A DNA stretch of 64,000 nucleotides from Azolla caroliniana (Eukaryota; Polypodiophyta). Position 1 is the first letter of the stretch. Each line of letters begins with the position of its first letter. Below the pieces are notes generated by a model. That model was not told where the DNA came from, did no database searches, and saw nothing but the letters and a program-made list of their open reading frames with translations. The position numbers and the translations under genes are program-made. Below are positions 52,111-64,000 of the stretch, piece by piece. The stretch spans positions 17,918,001 to 17,982,000 of the forward strand of contig JBHGNT010000007.1 in the NCBI GenBank assembly GCA_043228905.1, read 5' to 3'.

Positions 52111-55100
52111 ATGTCTAGCTTTGGTTTGTATTAATTTATATACAATCAATCTCTTTCTAAAGTCTTCCTTCTATGAAGCAATCTGTATTTATTCTTCATT
52201 TACTATTTGATCTTTTAGGCAGCGACAAAACGAGAGCAAGTAAGAAGCCAAAGCGCCATGGAAGAAAGGTAGGATTGTTTTTCAGTAGAGAAAGATTTAA
52301 CCAGAAAAAGTTTTGCGTCCGGGTTTTTTATTTGAGAAGAGAACTGAAGGTTTAGGGTTATTGATTTCAGAGAAAAACAGAAGGTTTTGTATGGGTTATT
52401 GATTATAAAGGGAAAACGAGGATTTTATTTGGGCCATTGATTCGAGAGTAGAAAAAAAGGTTTTGTTTGGGGTATTGATTTGAGGGGAAAAACAAAAGTT
52501 GTGTGGAATATTTATTGGAGAGGAAAACTGTTGGCAGTTTGGGTTATTGATTTGAGAAGAAAACAGAAGGCTTTGTCTGAGTTATTGATTCAAGAGGTTC
52601 TGTATGGATTTGGTTCGAGAGTGAAAAAGCTATTTATATGATTGCTTAAGAGACATTACAGATAATCAAGGTCAGAATTAAGAGGGAAATGGTATGAAAT
52701 GTGTTTTTATAATCCCTGAAGAGTCACCAAAGATTATTAGTGTAAGATAGATTTTGAGCTAAATAAGGTCAGATTTTAGAAAGAGGATTCTTTTGTTTAA
52801 TTATTTTAGAGACCTGAAATCTATTTAGGTATGATAGAAGCTGAGGCATTCAAAGTCAGTCTTAAGAGGAAAAAAGTATGAAATTTGTTTATATAATTCC
52901 TTAAGTGACATTAAAGCTAATCCAGGTCAGATAACGTCAAGCTAATTTGTCAGAGAGAGAGAGAGAGGGGGAAATTATCCATGCTAAGGTTGATGTTTAC
53001 AGCTAATGAAGATTAGATTCTGTCTCTTTTCTCTTATTCACTTAAAAGCTGATCTAGCTCAGATTAGAGCCTCTAAGGCATTAGCTAATCTAACTCAGAT
53101 TAGAGGTTCTAAGGCATTGAAATCCTAATCAGACTCAAATTGGGAGGACTTTTTTTTGTTGCTCGTAGAGGAACGATTGTTTTCTTTGCGACATAGATTT
53201 TGTTAATGATATTGTCATTGATGTAGGAGAGGTAATTAAGGTGAGGTGTTGGTTAGGAATTGATGCTGTAATCAGACTCAGATTATGCATATATTGGAAA
53301 GTGTTTTTGGTTTCAACATAGCTTTAGTTATGTTACCTTATTTGTTATGATATAGGATGACATTGAGGATGAAGATGAGGAAATGTTGGTCTTTACAGAG
53401 GAGCAGGATGAAGATACACAAGATGGTGAGTGTTTTTTCCGTATGTGCCACAATTTAGTTGTATAGGTGTGAATCTCAATCAATAATTAATGGTCATTAT
53501 GTTAATAGGTGGTGAGGAGATAAGGAGAAAAGACTTCAGCAAGTTGGAACTCAAGGCAGACCATTTCAATAGGCCGATGTGGGTTTGTGCCGATGGACGA
53601 ATATTTCTAGAGACTTTCTCTCCGCTCTACAAACAAGCCTACGATTTTCTTATTGCTATTGCAGAACCTGTGTGCAGGTGATTAATATTGGTTGATTCTC
53701 ATCCATAATATGTTTTTTGAATTTATTCAGAAGTTTCTACTATCATGTATCATTTACTTTGTTATAATTTTGTGCATGCAGACCCGAGAGTCTTCATGAG
53801 TACAATCTGACACCACATTCTCTGTATGCGGCTGTTTCTGTGGGATTGGAGACAGAGACTGTGATTACTGTGTTAGACAGGCTGTCGAAAACTAAGCTTT
53901 CACAAGAAATTGTGGATTTTATACGTGCTTCAACGTTAAATTATGGAAAAGTGAAGCTTGTGTTGAAGAAGAATAGATATTTTGTGGAATCTCCGTTTCC
54001 TGAGGTAAATACCTTGTCATTTCAGTACACGTGAGTCACATCTTGACTGAATATGAACCTGATGATTTGTGCTGAGAAACATTTTATTATGGGGTGTCTT
54101 GTCATTTTTGTACATGTGATTCTTGATAACTGATCAATCTGATCTGTCATGGGAAAGTCTTATTTATGAGGGTACTTTTCATTTTCTCTCGATACTGATC
54201 ATGTCTTGATGATATACCAATTGGTTCTGTTTCTGGTGTATTTATGATAGATATGGATAACAACTATGAATTATTGTAATTTCCTCCAAATGGTTGAAGG
54301 ATGACAACCTGTGATTGATTGCCTCTGAAGTTCCTATAATACATGTCAATAATTTTGTTGCTAAGAAAGCATGTTCCTTGTTTGATTGTGTTAGTTGTAT
54401 CAATTATGATTTATGCATTGCTTTAAATTGCATTAAATTTCTCCATGCAGGTGTTGCAAACCTTGCTTAGAGATGAAATTGTGGCTCGCTCAAGAATAAT
54501 TTCGAATCAGGTAATTTCAGATTTCAGATATTGATTCCATCCTGCTAGAGATATGGCATATTATTTTGAAAGTGCTTTCTGAATAGGTTGAGACTGGAGT
54601 TGAAGATGATGCAAGCTTCAGGGTGAGCAAAGGTCTGACGGAATCTGGAGCCCATCAAGCATTCCTCTCTGAGGATGATCTTGCTGCAGTTACAGAAGAG
54701 AAAGAGATTCATGCCTTTGAAATAGATCCTGCACAAGTGAGATATACATTTTTTACAGGACCATGATTTCATAAAATATAAAGCATAGGGATAAACACTG
54801 ATATACCCTGAATTTGTTGGGTATTTATGGGGACATCCCTTTGGTTGTCAAATAATAATCTTCAGCTCTTGAAAGGACTACCAATTGGATATTGGTAAAA
54901 TTTTGAAACTTAAGGGTATTCTGGGAGATACGCAATAAGGGTATTTTGGTGGTTTTCCATATTAGACATTGATTTTGTAGCACAAGTTAATATTTTTCAT
55001 ATTGCAGGTTGAACATGTGAAACAACGCTGCCTACCTAGTGCACTTAATTATCCAATGCTTGAGGAGTATGATTTCAGAAATGACACAGTAAGCTTGAAA

Positions 55101-58100
55101 AGAAAGATGTAATGCATACAGTCACACTTATGTTATGCAGGATCAACATTAATCCACTAGTATAAACTTTGAATCAGGTGAATGCAGATCTGAGTATTGA
55201 ACTAAAACCGCAGGCTCAGCCACGACCTTATCAAGAGAAAAGTCTGAGCAAAATGTTTGGAAATGGTATGGATTTGTCATCAAAGAAACATCATATATTT
55301 ATGCATATAAGTTGAATGAAAAGCTAAGTATTGAGCATGATGGCTATACACATGCATGTATATATGAAAGTTCAACAAAGTGTGAGCATGAAAATTTTAA
55401 TTTTCATCCTTTTACAGGTCGTGCAAGGTCTGGTATCATTGTTTTACCATGTGGAGCAGGAAAATCACTTGTTGGGGTGTCTGCTGCGTGTAGGATAAAG
55501 AAGAGTTGTCTCTGTCTTGCTACGAATGCTGTTTCTGTGGATCAATGGGCTTTCCAATTTAAGCTATGGTCCACAGTCAGAGATGATCAAATCTGTCGTT
55601 TCACATCTGACAGCAAGGAGAGGTTTCGTGGTAATGCTGGTGTTGTTGTGGCCACTTATAACATGGTTGCTTTTGGTGGGAAAAGGTCCGAGGAGTCTGA
55701 GAAGATAATCGAAGACATACGGAATAGAGAGTGGGGCTTGCTTCTGATGGATGAAGTGAGAAATATACATCAGCTCTATAGATAATACATTTACAGATAT
55801 TTTCTTTTAATATATATTGAATTGTAAGGTTGGTTGTGTAGGTGCATGTCGTTCCTGCACACATGTTTCGTAAGGTTATCAGTCTGACCAAGTCCCATTG
55901 CAAACTAGGACTCACCGGTAAAACCTTTCAGATTTTATATTAGAAGCTCAAATTTTGATATTACTCTTTGTTTCTTTATTTACCAGATATTGTACATTAA
56001 ATCTCACATTGGACAGAAAATTCTTTTTGTTATTATTGATAATTTAAACCTTCTTGAAGTGACGAATATAGCATTCTCTATTTCCTCTTTTTCTTGAAAA
56101 TTTTCTTTCTTGTGGTCATTGCAGCAACACTTGTACGAGAAGATGAGCGGATTACAGATTTGAATTTTCTGATTGGGCCAAAATTGTATGAGGCCAATTG
56201 GTTGGACTTAGTAAAGCATGGGTACATTGCCAATGTCCAATGTGCTGAAGTTTGGTGCCCCATGACAAAAGAATTCTTTGCAGAGTACTTGAAGAAGGAC
56301 AACTCTAGGAGGCGCCAGGTACATACATACATATATAGCTTGCTGTTCAGACGTCACCAAGTTCATAACAGGGTTTTCTAGTTAACTGGGACATTCTCTT
56401 AATTTTGTATAGGGCTTGTATGTGATGAACCCAAATAAGTTCAGAGCCTGTGAATTTCTTTTGCGTTTCCATGAGCAACAAAGAGGAGACAAAATCATTG
56501 TATTCTCTGATAATCTTTTTGCTTTGCGAGAATATGCAACCAAATTGAGGAAGCCATGTATATATGGTGCTACCAGGTTTCCTGTCTCTACTTCTCTGCA
56601 CCTATTTCTGTTTTTGTGATCTTATTTCTAATTATATGAAACCAACATTTTAATATATGTAATCACTTGTCTGGTAATATAGGCCATTTTTGCCTCTTAA
56701 AGATGTTAATATACTTTTCTTTCTTTTGTCCCAAGACTAACCTATCTCGTAAATCAATTCGTCTTTACAGTCACCAAGAGAGAACCCATATTCTGAATGC
56801 ATTCAAACACAATCCTCAGGTCAATACAGTTTTCCTCTCCAAGGTAAGAATGCTTTAGTTTTCACTTACTTTTATAATTCTGAATTATGCCCAATTCAAT
56901 GTTGGACATTAAAGTGGATGTTGATTGCTTTAGGTTGGAGATAATTCGATAGATATCCCAGAAGCAAATGTTATCATCCAGATCTCATCTCACGCGGGGT
57001 CACGACGTCAAGAAGCACAACGCCTTGGACGTATTTTGCGTGCTAAAGTAAAGCATGAAATTATATCTTGGCCGTATAAAACAATAGAAAAAGCATTTAA
57101 ACTTTTCCATGATCAATAGAAAAAGAATGAGGTTGTAAATTTGTATTATCTCTAGGGGAAACCAAAAGACAGAGTGGCTGGAGGTGCGGAGGAGTTCAAT
57201 GCATTTTTCTACTCACTTGTTTCAACTGATACACAAGTAAACACACCTAGGAAAAAACGAATCTTGTTTAAACTTTTTATAGTTATTTGGAATCTCTTAT
57301 AGTTATAGTCAAATCGAAACAAAATCTCTTATTTATGTATGTGAATATATATTTATGCAGGAAATGTATTTTTCAACCAAGAGGCAACAGTTTTTGATTG
57401 ATCAGGGTTATAGTTTCAAAGTGAGTTTTGAGCAAATTTTTTGTGTGGATCAATAACATATATTAACGCCATCTATGAATAGGAAGAGTTTGTAAAGACT
57501 CTTCTTTTGTTCTATCCAGGTTCTAACAGGTATACCTCCTGCTGATTCTGGCTCGGAACTTAGTTATTTTAACCTTAACGAACAGTTGGACCTTCTAACA
57601 AAGGTAAAATCAATCAAAAAAACTCTACTGAAATGCAAGTGAAGTGTTCATTATATTTTTTTGGAGTTGAGTTTGGGAAACTGTTTTCATGTTCACTTCA
57701 GTAAATGTTTGGGCAGCTTTTTTTCAATTATTATTAGTCTTTTTTGTCTTCGGAAACTATATTTGGATTGAAGATTATTTTTCCTATGCGGGGGGCAACG
57801 CCTTAATATGAAAAGATCTATATCGTTGAAACCATTCCTTGAGTTGGAGTTTGCATAGAAGAACAGATCATTTGTTGGAAGAGTTAAGAGTATAATTCAC
57901 ATAAGGTAATCACTAACAGTAGAAAGATGAAACAAACAGGTTCTTAATGCTGGAGATGAAGCTGGGGGTGTTGAACAACTAGAAGAAGATGTTGATGATA
58001 TAACCCAACTAGCAATGAGGCGTTCAATGGGATCGATGAGTGCCATGTCAGGGTCTCGAGGCATGGTATACATGGAATATAGGTCAGTTCGTATCTCTGC

Positions 58101-58343
58101 ATCCTTGTATAACCATTTTTTCAGTTTTGATAAGGTTTTGATCTATTTCACTCACCTAGAAATTTTAGTTTTTTATTTCTTTATAAAGGTTCCAATTCAT
58201 TTTCACTTACCCAGACTAAACATTTATATTTTTTTGCAATGCTTTTCCTTTACAGCAAAGGTCAATTTTCTGCCCAAGGCAAAGCAAAAAAGCGGGATCC
58301 AAACAAGCCGCGTCATACACTCTTCAAGAAACGATTCACATAA
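52111..58343 (+). CDS. XPB: XPB/ERCC3 DNA helicase of TFIIH, complete, 20 exons
   Basis: ATP-dependent 3'-5' helicase/translocase of TFIIH in the nucleus, needed for promoter opening and nucleotide-excision repair. Exons: 52111-52123, 52219-52268, 53356-53425, 53509-53677, 53782-54004, 54451-54510, 54587-54736, 55008-55088, 55178-55265, 55418-55755, 55842-55917, 56125-56318, 56413-56576, 56771-56843, 56934-57047, 57156-57236, 57361-57420, 57520-57603, 57940-58082, 58256-58343. They sum to 2319 nt (772 residues), all GT-AG and in phase, close to the usual plant length. Seen: basic N-terminus (KKPKRHGRK), an acidic stretch, Walker A PCGAGKS (residues 312-318), DEVH (413-416, split by an intron), the XPB-specific RED motif (444-446), motif VI QRLGR (612-616) and the conserved [12 protein letters not shown] near the C-terminus. 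The ATG was chosen because exon 1 (MSSFG) joins exon 2 in phase. It looks functional. Exon 1 codes for only four residues plus one base. Confidence 0.95.
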
Positions 58344-58920
58344 ATATATCTTCCGATGTTTTTTACTTCTCCGCGTCCATACCCGTCATATGACAGTGTC
58401 TACTTGTCACGTTTGCCTATCATGACACGTGGTATATATTTAATGACATTGACAGAGAGGGAAAGATCAAAAGCCAATTGCAAAGCCATGAGATGGGTAT
58501 TGAAGGATTTTTTTTTATGCGGATTCCAAAGCGAGATTTTGAAGGTGCCAAGTAACATGGCTCCCGGCTGTAAATAAAATGGCGTCCGTGGTTTTAGGAG
58601 AGAATAGAGATGAACAACGGGTGAAAATGCCGTTTTCTCGAGGCAAGGTTTAAATCTAAGAAACATACTTCAGATTCGAGGATGTTAAATTATGTTCCTC
58701 ATCATTTTTTCCTATATAAAGCAATTGTACATATTATGAAGCATAACTTGTCCAAGATTGCAATATTCTTTTTTTCTGCCATTCATCAAAGGTTGCATCC
58801 CCAATTATATTTATTTATGTGCTAGTTTTAGGTTTTGTTTTGAGTTCAGTCATTTTTGTATATAATGTGCTTAGTTTCCTTTATAAATTTTGTAAGAAAT
58901 AAATTTCTTCTTTGGCCACC
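58344..58920 (+). other. Probable 3' UTR of XPB
   Basis: AT-rich sequence after the stop, with an AATAAA signal at 58898-58903 preceded by TTTGTA motifs. The exact cleavage site cannot be read. Confidence 0.45.
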
Positions 58921-60240
58921 CTCATACATAAGGCTGAAATTTTGGATTTTATTTTGTCAAGTAGTTTGGTGGTGGTGGTTGGGATAACTACAATGATTTT
59001 GGATTAGGGTTTGAGAATTTCAAGCAATGATGGGTATTATGGTAATTTTGAAAATATTAGGAGAGAGTGTCTTGGGAAACTTGTGGCTTGGTTATGTTGG
59101 CAATAAATCTCACTTATAAAATCGTATTTGTTGAAATCTTACCTAGAAGCCATCCAATTTTTGAAAATGACCAAATCATCCATTCCATCTTTGCAAAATG
59201 ATTTTAATGCCCAATTATATAATTGAATAACAATCAAAAGCAATGAGTATTACTTGCCAAGATTGTTGTTTAATGTTGGCATAAAAGGCCGACTCCTTCC
59301 ACTTTGTATCCTAGTGTGAACTCATCTAAAGAGTAAGGGCTTAGTGTATAAGTGATAGCCTAACATTGTAAAGAAAGAACACTTGATCATCTTGTACATT
59401 GAGTCTCTGAGAAATAGAGAGAAAACAAAAATAAAGATAGCTTCCATTAAAGCTTCATCCGTGTGTCTATCATCTATCTATATCTTCTTGCCTTCCTTCT
59501 ATGTTGTTTGTTGAGCATAATCGATAGGTCCTCACATACTTTTCCGCACATATCTGTCCCTCAACCTATGCTTATTTTGTTCACCAATAGGCAATTAGCT
59601 ACAATAACCAACTATTATTAAGTATTTGTAAGAAGTAGCAAAACATCAATCGTTTGCATGCCCCTTACTTTGTAAAGAGCAATAATAATGCAATCGGTTA
59701 TCCATAGTGTGTTGAGACTTTGTGATTTGAGTGGAGTTATCGCTTGGGCTCATTTGAAATCGAAAACCATTCGGATCGATTTTGACTTATATTTCAAGCA
59801 AAATGGAATCTCAATCTCAAGTATGATTCTATCATTGTGAACCATGACCTGTTTGGGGGGCAGAGCAACCTACTTGTGCTAGAAAACAACAATTCGATGC
59901 ATTATTATTGCTCTTTAAAACCTTATTCTTTCCCTATATACGCACAAAGCAAAAGCCCTATACAGACTTTGGGGCCAGAATACGAGCCTGGACAAAGTCG
60001 TTTTTGGCCTGATAGTGATAGGGAATGTGTTGCTTTCCCAAGTAGACTCAGAAATATACAACGAGAAGATGATAGTTGTGTATACATAGCTGCTTCCATG
60101 ATTATTAGCCATCGGAGGAAGATCTGGTTGCTTTGTTCTATGGCCATCATAAAATAAATTTGTTGAAACCATAAGAATTACAGAAAAGAAGAAGAGAAAT
60201 TGAACTAAAGCTCTTACACATTGTAAAAACCAAAACTTCA
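58921..60240. other. Intergenic region; possible decayed LTR at ~59090-59530
   Basis: TGTTGGCAATAAATC at 59096 begins a stretch with GCATAAAAGGCC (TATA-like, near 59280) and a transcript-like CTATCTATATCTTC tail, similar to a Copia LTR, but I see no second copy or duplication. The open frame at 59837-60157 has no recognisable motif. Confidence 0.35.
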
Positions 60241-60244
60241 TAAC

Positions 60245-60600
60245 AACTAACAATCGACAACGGTTCGGTTCGAGAGGGTCCAAACCGAATCGTTAATTTA
60301 TTTTAAAACTTGAACCAAACCGAACCGAACCACGAAAGCGTTAAATCGGTAAAACCACGGTTTCGGATTTCAGCTTAGGTCAATATTTAAAATTTAAAGA
60401 TTTTCCTAAAATGTGAGAATAAGGCACGAAAATGAAAAGATTGTTTAAAAACATTTTAAAATTTTTTTTTAAATTAAAAAAAAAACAAAAACAAAAAACC
60501 GTTAAACCGCGGTTTTTAATTGTTGAAACCGAACCGAACCATAAAAAAACCCCAAACCTGAACCGAACCGTTTAAACCGTTAAGCCACATTTGGTTCGAA
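60245..60600. repeat. Degenerate AACCG / CGGTT repeat tract
   Basis: Repeated CCGAACC and AACCGAACCG words (60280-60340, 60525-60580) with AT-rich spacers and a local inverted repeat AAACCGCGGTTT (60505-60516). Non-coding low-complexity DNA. Confidence 0.7.
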
Positions 60601-60639
60601 CTTTTGCCGATGGTTAATATTAACAACATTAAGAATTAG

Positions 60640-61000
60640 TGAAAATAAGAATGCAATTTAAATTAGATAAACAAAAGAAAAAACAATTGTAAAAAAGAAA
60701 AAAGAAAAAAGAAAAAGGAAAAAGGAAAAAAACAAAAATATGTAAATAAACAATAAACATAAAAATAAAGAAATAAACAATGGGAAAGTAGCTTCATTTT
60801 GGAAAAAAAATAAAAAATAAAAAATAGAAAATAAAAAAAGAAATAAACAAACAAAAAGAAAAAAACATAAAAAGAAAACAAAGAGAGAAAACAAAAACAG
60901 AAATAAAAAGAAGAACAAAATAAAAAAGGAAAAGGAAAAGAAAAAGAAAAAGAAAAAGAAAAAGAAAAAGGAAAAGAAAGAGTCTGTTTCTTCTTCTTCT
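60640..61000. repeat. A/AAAG-rich low-complexity tract
   Basis: Almost pure purine (AAAGAAAAAGGAAAAAG-like). It generates long Phe-rich antisense frames that are not genes. It lies immediately upstream of the next gene's predicted first exon. Confidence 0.8.
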
Positions 61001-61009
61001 TCTTCTTCT

Positions 61010-61070
61010 GTGATTTGCTCTGTTTGCTGCTGCAAAGCTTCGTCTTCTTCGACTGTGAACAGAGCTTTTG
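61010..61070 (+). other. Probable 5' UTR exon of the SUA/RBM5-like gene
   Basis: A TTCTTC-rich leader ends in CTTTTG followed by the donor GTAAGA at 61071. The next acceptor, TGTTTCAG, is at 62331-62338, giving a 1268-bp leader intron with a CT-rich 5' part. The exon start is a guess. Confidence 0.45.
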
Positions 61071-62381
61071 GTAAGATCCCTTCTCAATCTGCTCTCTCTC
61101 TGTGTTCTTGTCTCTGTTTCTGTGTTCGTATCTCTTTTTCTGTCTTTCTCTGTGTTTGCGTCCGTCTCTCTCTGCGTAAATCTCTCGCTCTCTCTCTTTC
61201 TCTCTCCCTCTCTCTCTCTCTCAGATTTCCTGAACTTTCTCTTTTTCTATGCAAAGTCTTAACGAAACGTACTCATCATTATTATTCTTTAAACCCTCCA
61301 CCTCCCTTTCATTTGGGTTCTTTTGTTTTTGCCTCTACTTATTCTTTTGCTTGTCAATGAGGTGTTCTGCTTTGAGTCTTTAGGTTTCTTTTCGCTATTA
61401 GGGTTTTTTATGTTTAGATTTTCTTCTTCATCAATTTTTTCATCTCATGAGTGAGGGCAATTTTTCACTGGACTTTGATTTTCTCATCAGGCTTAACTCC
61501 ACCACACATTTTATTGTGATTGATTTTTTCATTAGGTTTATTTCTGGTTTCTGAGTTGTTGCTTCTGTAGCTCTATATATAGAGGTTTTTTGCCGTCTGA
61601 TTGGTTTCTGGCCATGTTATATGGATGGACAGTCGAATTTGTTTCTGATTAAATAATTAGTCAGTCAACATTTGGTTGCTAAGGTTAGGGATTGTTATTG
61701 AATCAGTAAAATATTCGTAGTTAGATAATCACTATTGGTACAAGTTATGAAATCGTTCATGTAAAATTGATGGCCATAGGAAAAGGTGGTTATATAGACG
61801 GCAAATATGGTACAGAATCCTTCATATCCATTTTGAAAGATGAGATCCCAGTCTGTGTTGAAAATTTTAATGTATTGATCTAGCTAAAAATGACAACTAT
61901 CTGATAGTATGTTTCTCAACTTTATTTAGTGATATGCACGACATCATCTATATGCATACGGAGGTAGGTTACTTCTACGGTATAGGAATTTGTTCATGTA
62001 CAAGAAAGACATGGGATTGCTCATGTACAAAAGAAAGACGGGATTGTTCACGTACAAAGGAAAGATATAGACCTGTTTATGTTCAAAGAAAGATATGAGG
62101 TTATTCATGTATAAAAGAAAGATATGGGATTGTTTCATGTAGAAAAGCAACATAAAGCAAGATGTGGAATTGCTTTGGATACTTCAATCTTAACTAGCCA
62201 TACAAGAAACTGGTTATATAGATGTTAAATATGGTTTGGAACCATGAATATCAATGCCAAGAAAGGTCGAGGAAGAGAAGAGAATATGCTAGATCTCCTT
62301 GAATTTTTAACATCTTAACTCTGTGCATCCTGTTTCAGGAGAGGGATCATTTTGCATGATATAGTGTTTTTGTCTGCATCG

Positions 62382-63969
62382 ATGTGGAACCAGAAAGAAG
62401 GAATGGACGGCGGGAGATTTGTGTTGCATCAAGCTGGATGGGATGATAAAAGTGTATGACACATATGTCAATCCGTGCTTTTTCAATCCATGTGGTTCAG
62501 GGGGTTTGAAACCTCTACTTTTATCCAAGAAATTCACATCCATCTAAACAGCAAAAAGAAAGCAAGGCCATGGCCACTTCGTGGATATTTGCTTATTGGG
62601 CATCCACTTCTTACCATTTCCTGACTTAATACTTATTCTTTTGGATGCACAGGCTTTGGGAAGATATGATAATTCACACAATCCTGACTATAGGTAAGGT
62701 TGCATGTGTGTTTGAATAAAACTATTATTTATTTTATAAAGTAATTTTTGTAGCTTTGTTTGTCAAAAACTCAAGCTAAGTTTTTATCCATTGGGATTTT
62801 TTCATGATTGTGTTGACTGGTACCTTTGATGGTATTGGGATTTCAGACATGGGGGGACTTATCCTGGACAGGGTTACACTGAACCTGGGTATCCCTCAGA
62901 TAATGGCTTTAACCGTGGAGGATTTCAAAGGGATGTGCTTCTCGAAAGAGAGAGATATCAGATGGCCGCTCCAGTTGAAGGAGCATGGAAGCCTCCGAGG
63001 AGTGGATATGATGATGAGTTAGGTGTTGTTGGAGGTTCACGAAGGCATGCAAAAGCTGGATATGATGATAATAGTAGAGAATCAAATGATCTCAGTGATG
63101 GTGAAATTAGAGAGCCAGAAGATGACCATAGAGATTTTAGGGATGTCAGGGATTCCAACACTTTTAGAGACCATGAATTTGAGAGAGGGGGCAGACCATT
63201 TGTGTCTGGAAGACATGGTTTTGTAGGAGATGATTATGGCCATAAACGCTCAGCTTTTAAGAGCAGTCGGGAGGGGAGCTGGGATAAGGATTATGTGCAT
63301 TCCAGGTATGGTGATGAATATGAATCAGATCAAGATGAGGAGAAGAGGGACAGGGGCTGGCGGAAATCACAAAGAAGGGATAGAGAAAGAAGGAGAAGCA
63401 ATGATAGAGATGAAAGCCCTGAAAGAGGAAGAAAAAGAGATAGGTCACATTCTCGTGGACTAGAACACCGGTCGAGGAGATCGCGATCCTCCTCTCGAGG
63501 TTATACAAGGGAGAGACGTGATCGAAGCTACGATGATGTGCATAGAAGGGATGAGAAGCGTTATCGAGACTATTCTGTGGTAATAGTTTGAAGTGTTGTG
63601 ATTGGTTTTATTTCAAACAATACTAACTGTATTACATTCCTAACTGGCGTGTGCATTTTTTCATGTAATATATTTGCTAGTCTGCATCAGCTACACTTGT
63701 TGTCAAAGGTCTCTCACAAAGAACTGTGGAAGATGATATCTGTAAAGCTCTGGTAATTTCCATCTAATCTTTTTGTAAGCGTTGATGGCATTCTGACTTC
63801 TGGAAGTCTTCTCAAAAAACATCGGATGTTTCTTGTCATATCCTGGTTTACAATTTAGATATGTTCTTTTTTGCAGGCAGAGTGGGGACCTTTGAGACAC
63901 GTGAGAGTGATCAAAGAGAGAAATACTGGCACTTCACGAGGCTTTGCATTCATAGATTTTCCAACTGTG
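62382..63969 (+). CDS. RRM protein resembling SUA/RBM5, 5' part (runs off the window)
   Basis: Coding exons: 62382-62453, 62653-62693, 62847-63579, 63681-63752, 63877-63969 (337 codons so far, all in phase; the donor GT at 63970 shows it continues). The ATG at 62382 follows a leader acceptor at 62338. Residues 1-40 are Gly/Tyr-rich. About 60-280 are rich in RD, RE, RS and DR dipeptides (RSSSRGYTRERRDRSYDD near 63492-63545), an SR-like splicing-factor region. From about residue 284 an RRM starts: RNP2-like ATLVVKGL, RNP1 SRGFAFIDF. This layout resembles plant SUPPRESSOR OF ABI3-5 and animal RBM5/RBM10, nuclear splicing regulators that further on carry a zinc finger, OCRE and G-patch; those would lie outside the window, so the name is tentative. 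Confidence 0.8.
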
Positions 63970-64000
63970 GTCAGTTATGAGTGTATACGCTCATTTTTCC

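Noticed and set aside
54545-54772. Antisense frame with clustered cysteines ([17 protein letters not shown])
   Set aside because: It lies across XPB exon 7 and its introns on the opposite strand; the coding strand is clearly XPB.
59837-60157. 106-codon plus-strand frame as a small gene
   Set aside because: No motif, competing antisense frames of similar length, AT-rich intergenic surroundings.
60658-61035. Long Phe-rich antisense open frames
   Set aside because: They are the translation of an A/AAAG-rich tract; no domain, and overlapping versions exist in several frames.

Overview
This is nuclear DNA of a land plant. Two spliced housekeeping-type genes occupy the right quarter (about 51-64 kb): a complete 20-exon XPB/ERCC3 helicase gene and the 5' part of an RRM protein gene resembling SUA/RBM5. 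The other three quarters is a graveyard of nested retroelements. Plant features include GT-AG introns, telo-boxes, Copia and chromovirus elements, LINEs and PPR-gene debris. The repertoire (PPR debris, a Penelope-like element, Gypsy elements whose proteins look fungal/animal-like) would fit a non-flowering plant such as a fern, lycophyte or gymnosperm. That is an inference; I cannot name the species.

Layout. 1-5056: a rearranged Copia element (Copia-1) with an odd GC-rich repeat block and an inverted LTR fragment lodged in its RT. 5160-5780: a fragment of another LTR and an antisense PPR pseudogene. 5781-23470: Copia-2, bounded by a CATTG duplication and holding three later insertions, each with its own 5-bp duplication: a solo LTR (6936-7582), chromovirus Gypsy-1 (11196-17008, plus strand) and chromovirus Gypsy-2 (17261-23029, minus strand, inside the Copia-2 3' LTR). 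24.2-26.9 kb: a decayed LINE. 26.9-28.2 kb: the 3' end of Copia-3. 28.2-37.5 kb: Gypsy-3, split by a 4.6-kb Penelope-like element with a 15-bp duplication. 37.7-44.7 kb: Gypsy-4, which keeps gag and protease but carries a coiled-coil region where RT and integrase should be; a solo LTR sits in its 5' LTR. 44.7-50.9 kb: a second PPR fragment, a 0.5-kb tandem repeat, a second LINE, a SWIM zinc-finger gene remnant and LTR-like debris. 51.1-64 kb: the two host genes.

Most interesting. Gypsy-1 and Gypsy-2 share four features: (i) a 12-nt stretch just after the 5' LTR that is the exact reverse complement of the predicted start of their own RNA (self-priming as in the Tf1/sushi group, instead of a tRNA primer); (ii) a conserved G UUA AAC slippery heptamer at the gag/pol junction; (iii) phased heat-shock elements just upstream of the TATA box; (iv) an antisense tRNA-like module near the 5' end of the LTR. 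The tRNA-like module recurs in Gypsy-3 and in the solo LTR within Gypsy-4, and the Penelope-like element carries a 5S-rRNA-like segment, so Pol III promoter relics recur in this retroelement community. All domain calls were made by reading; no search was run.
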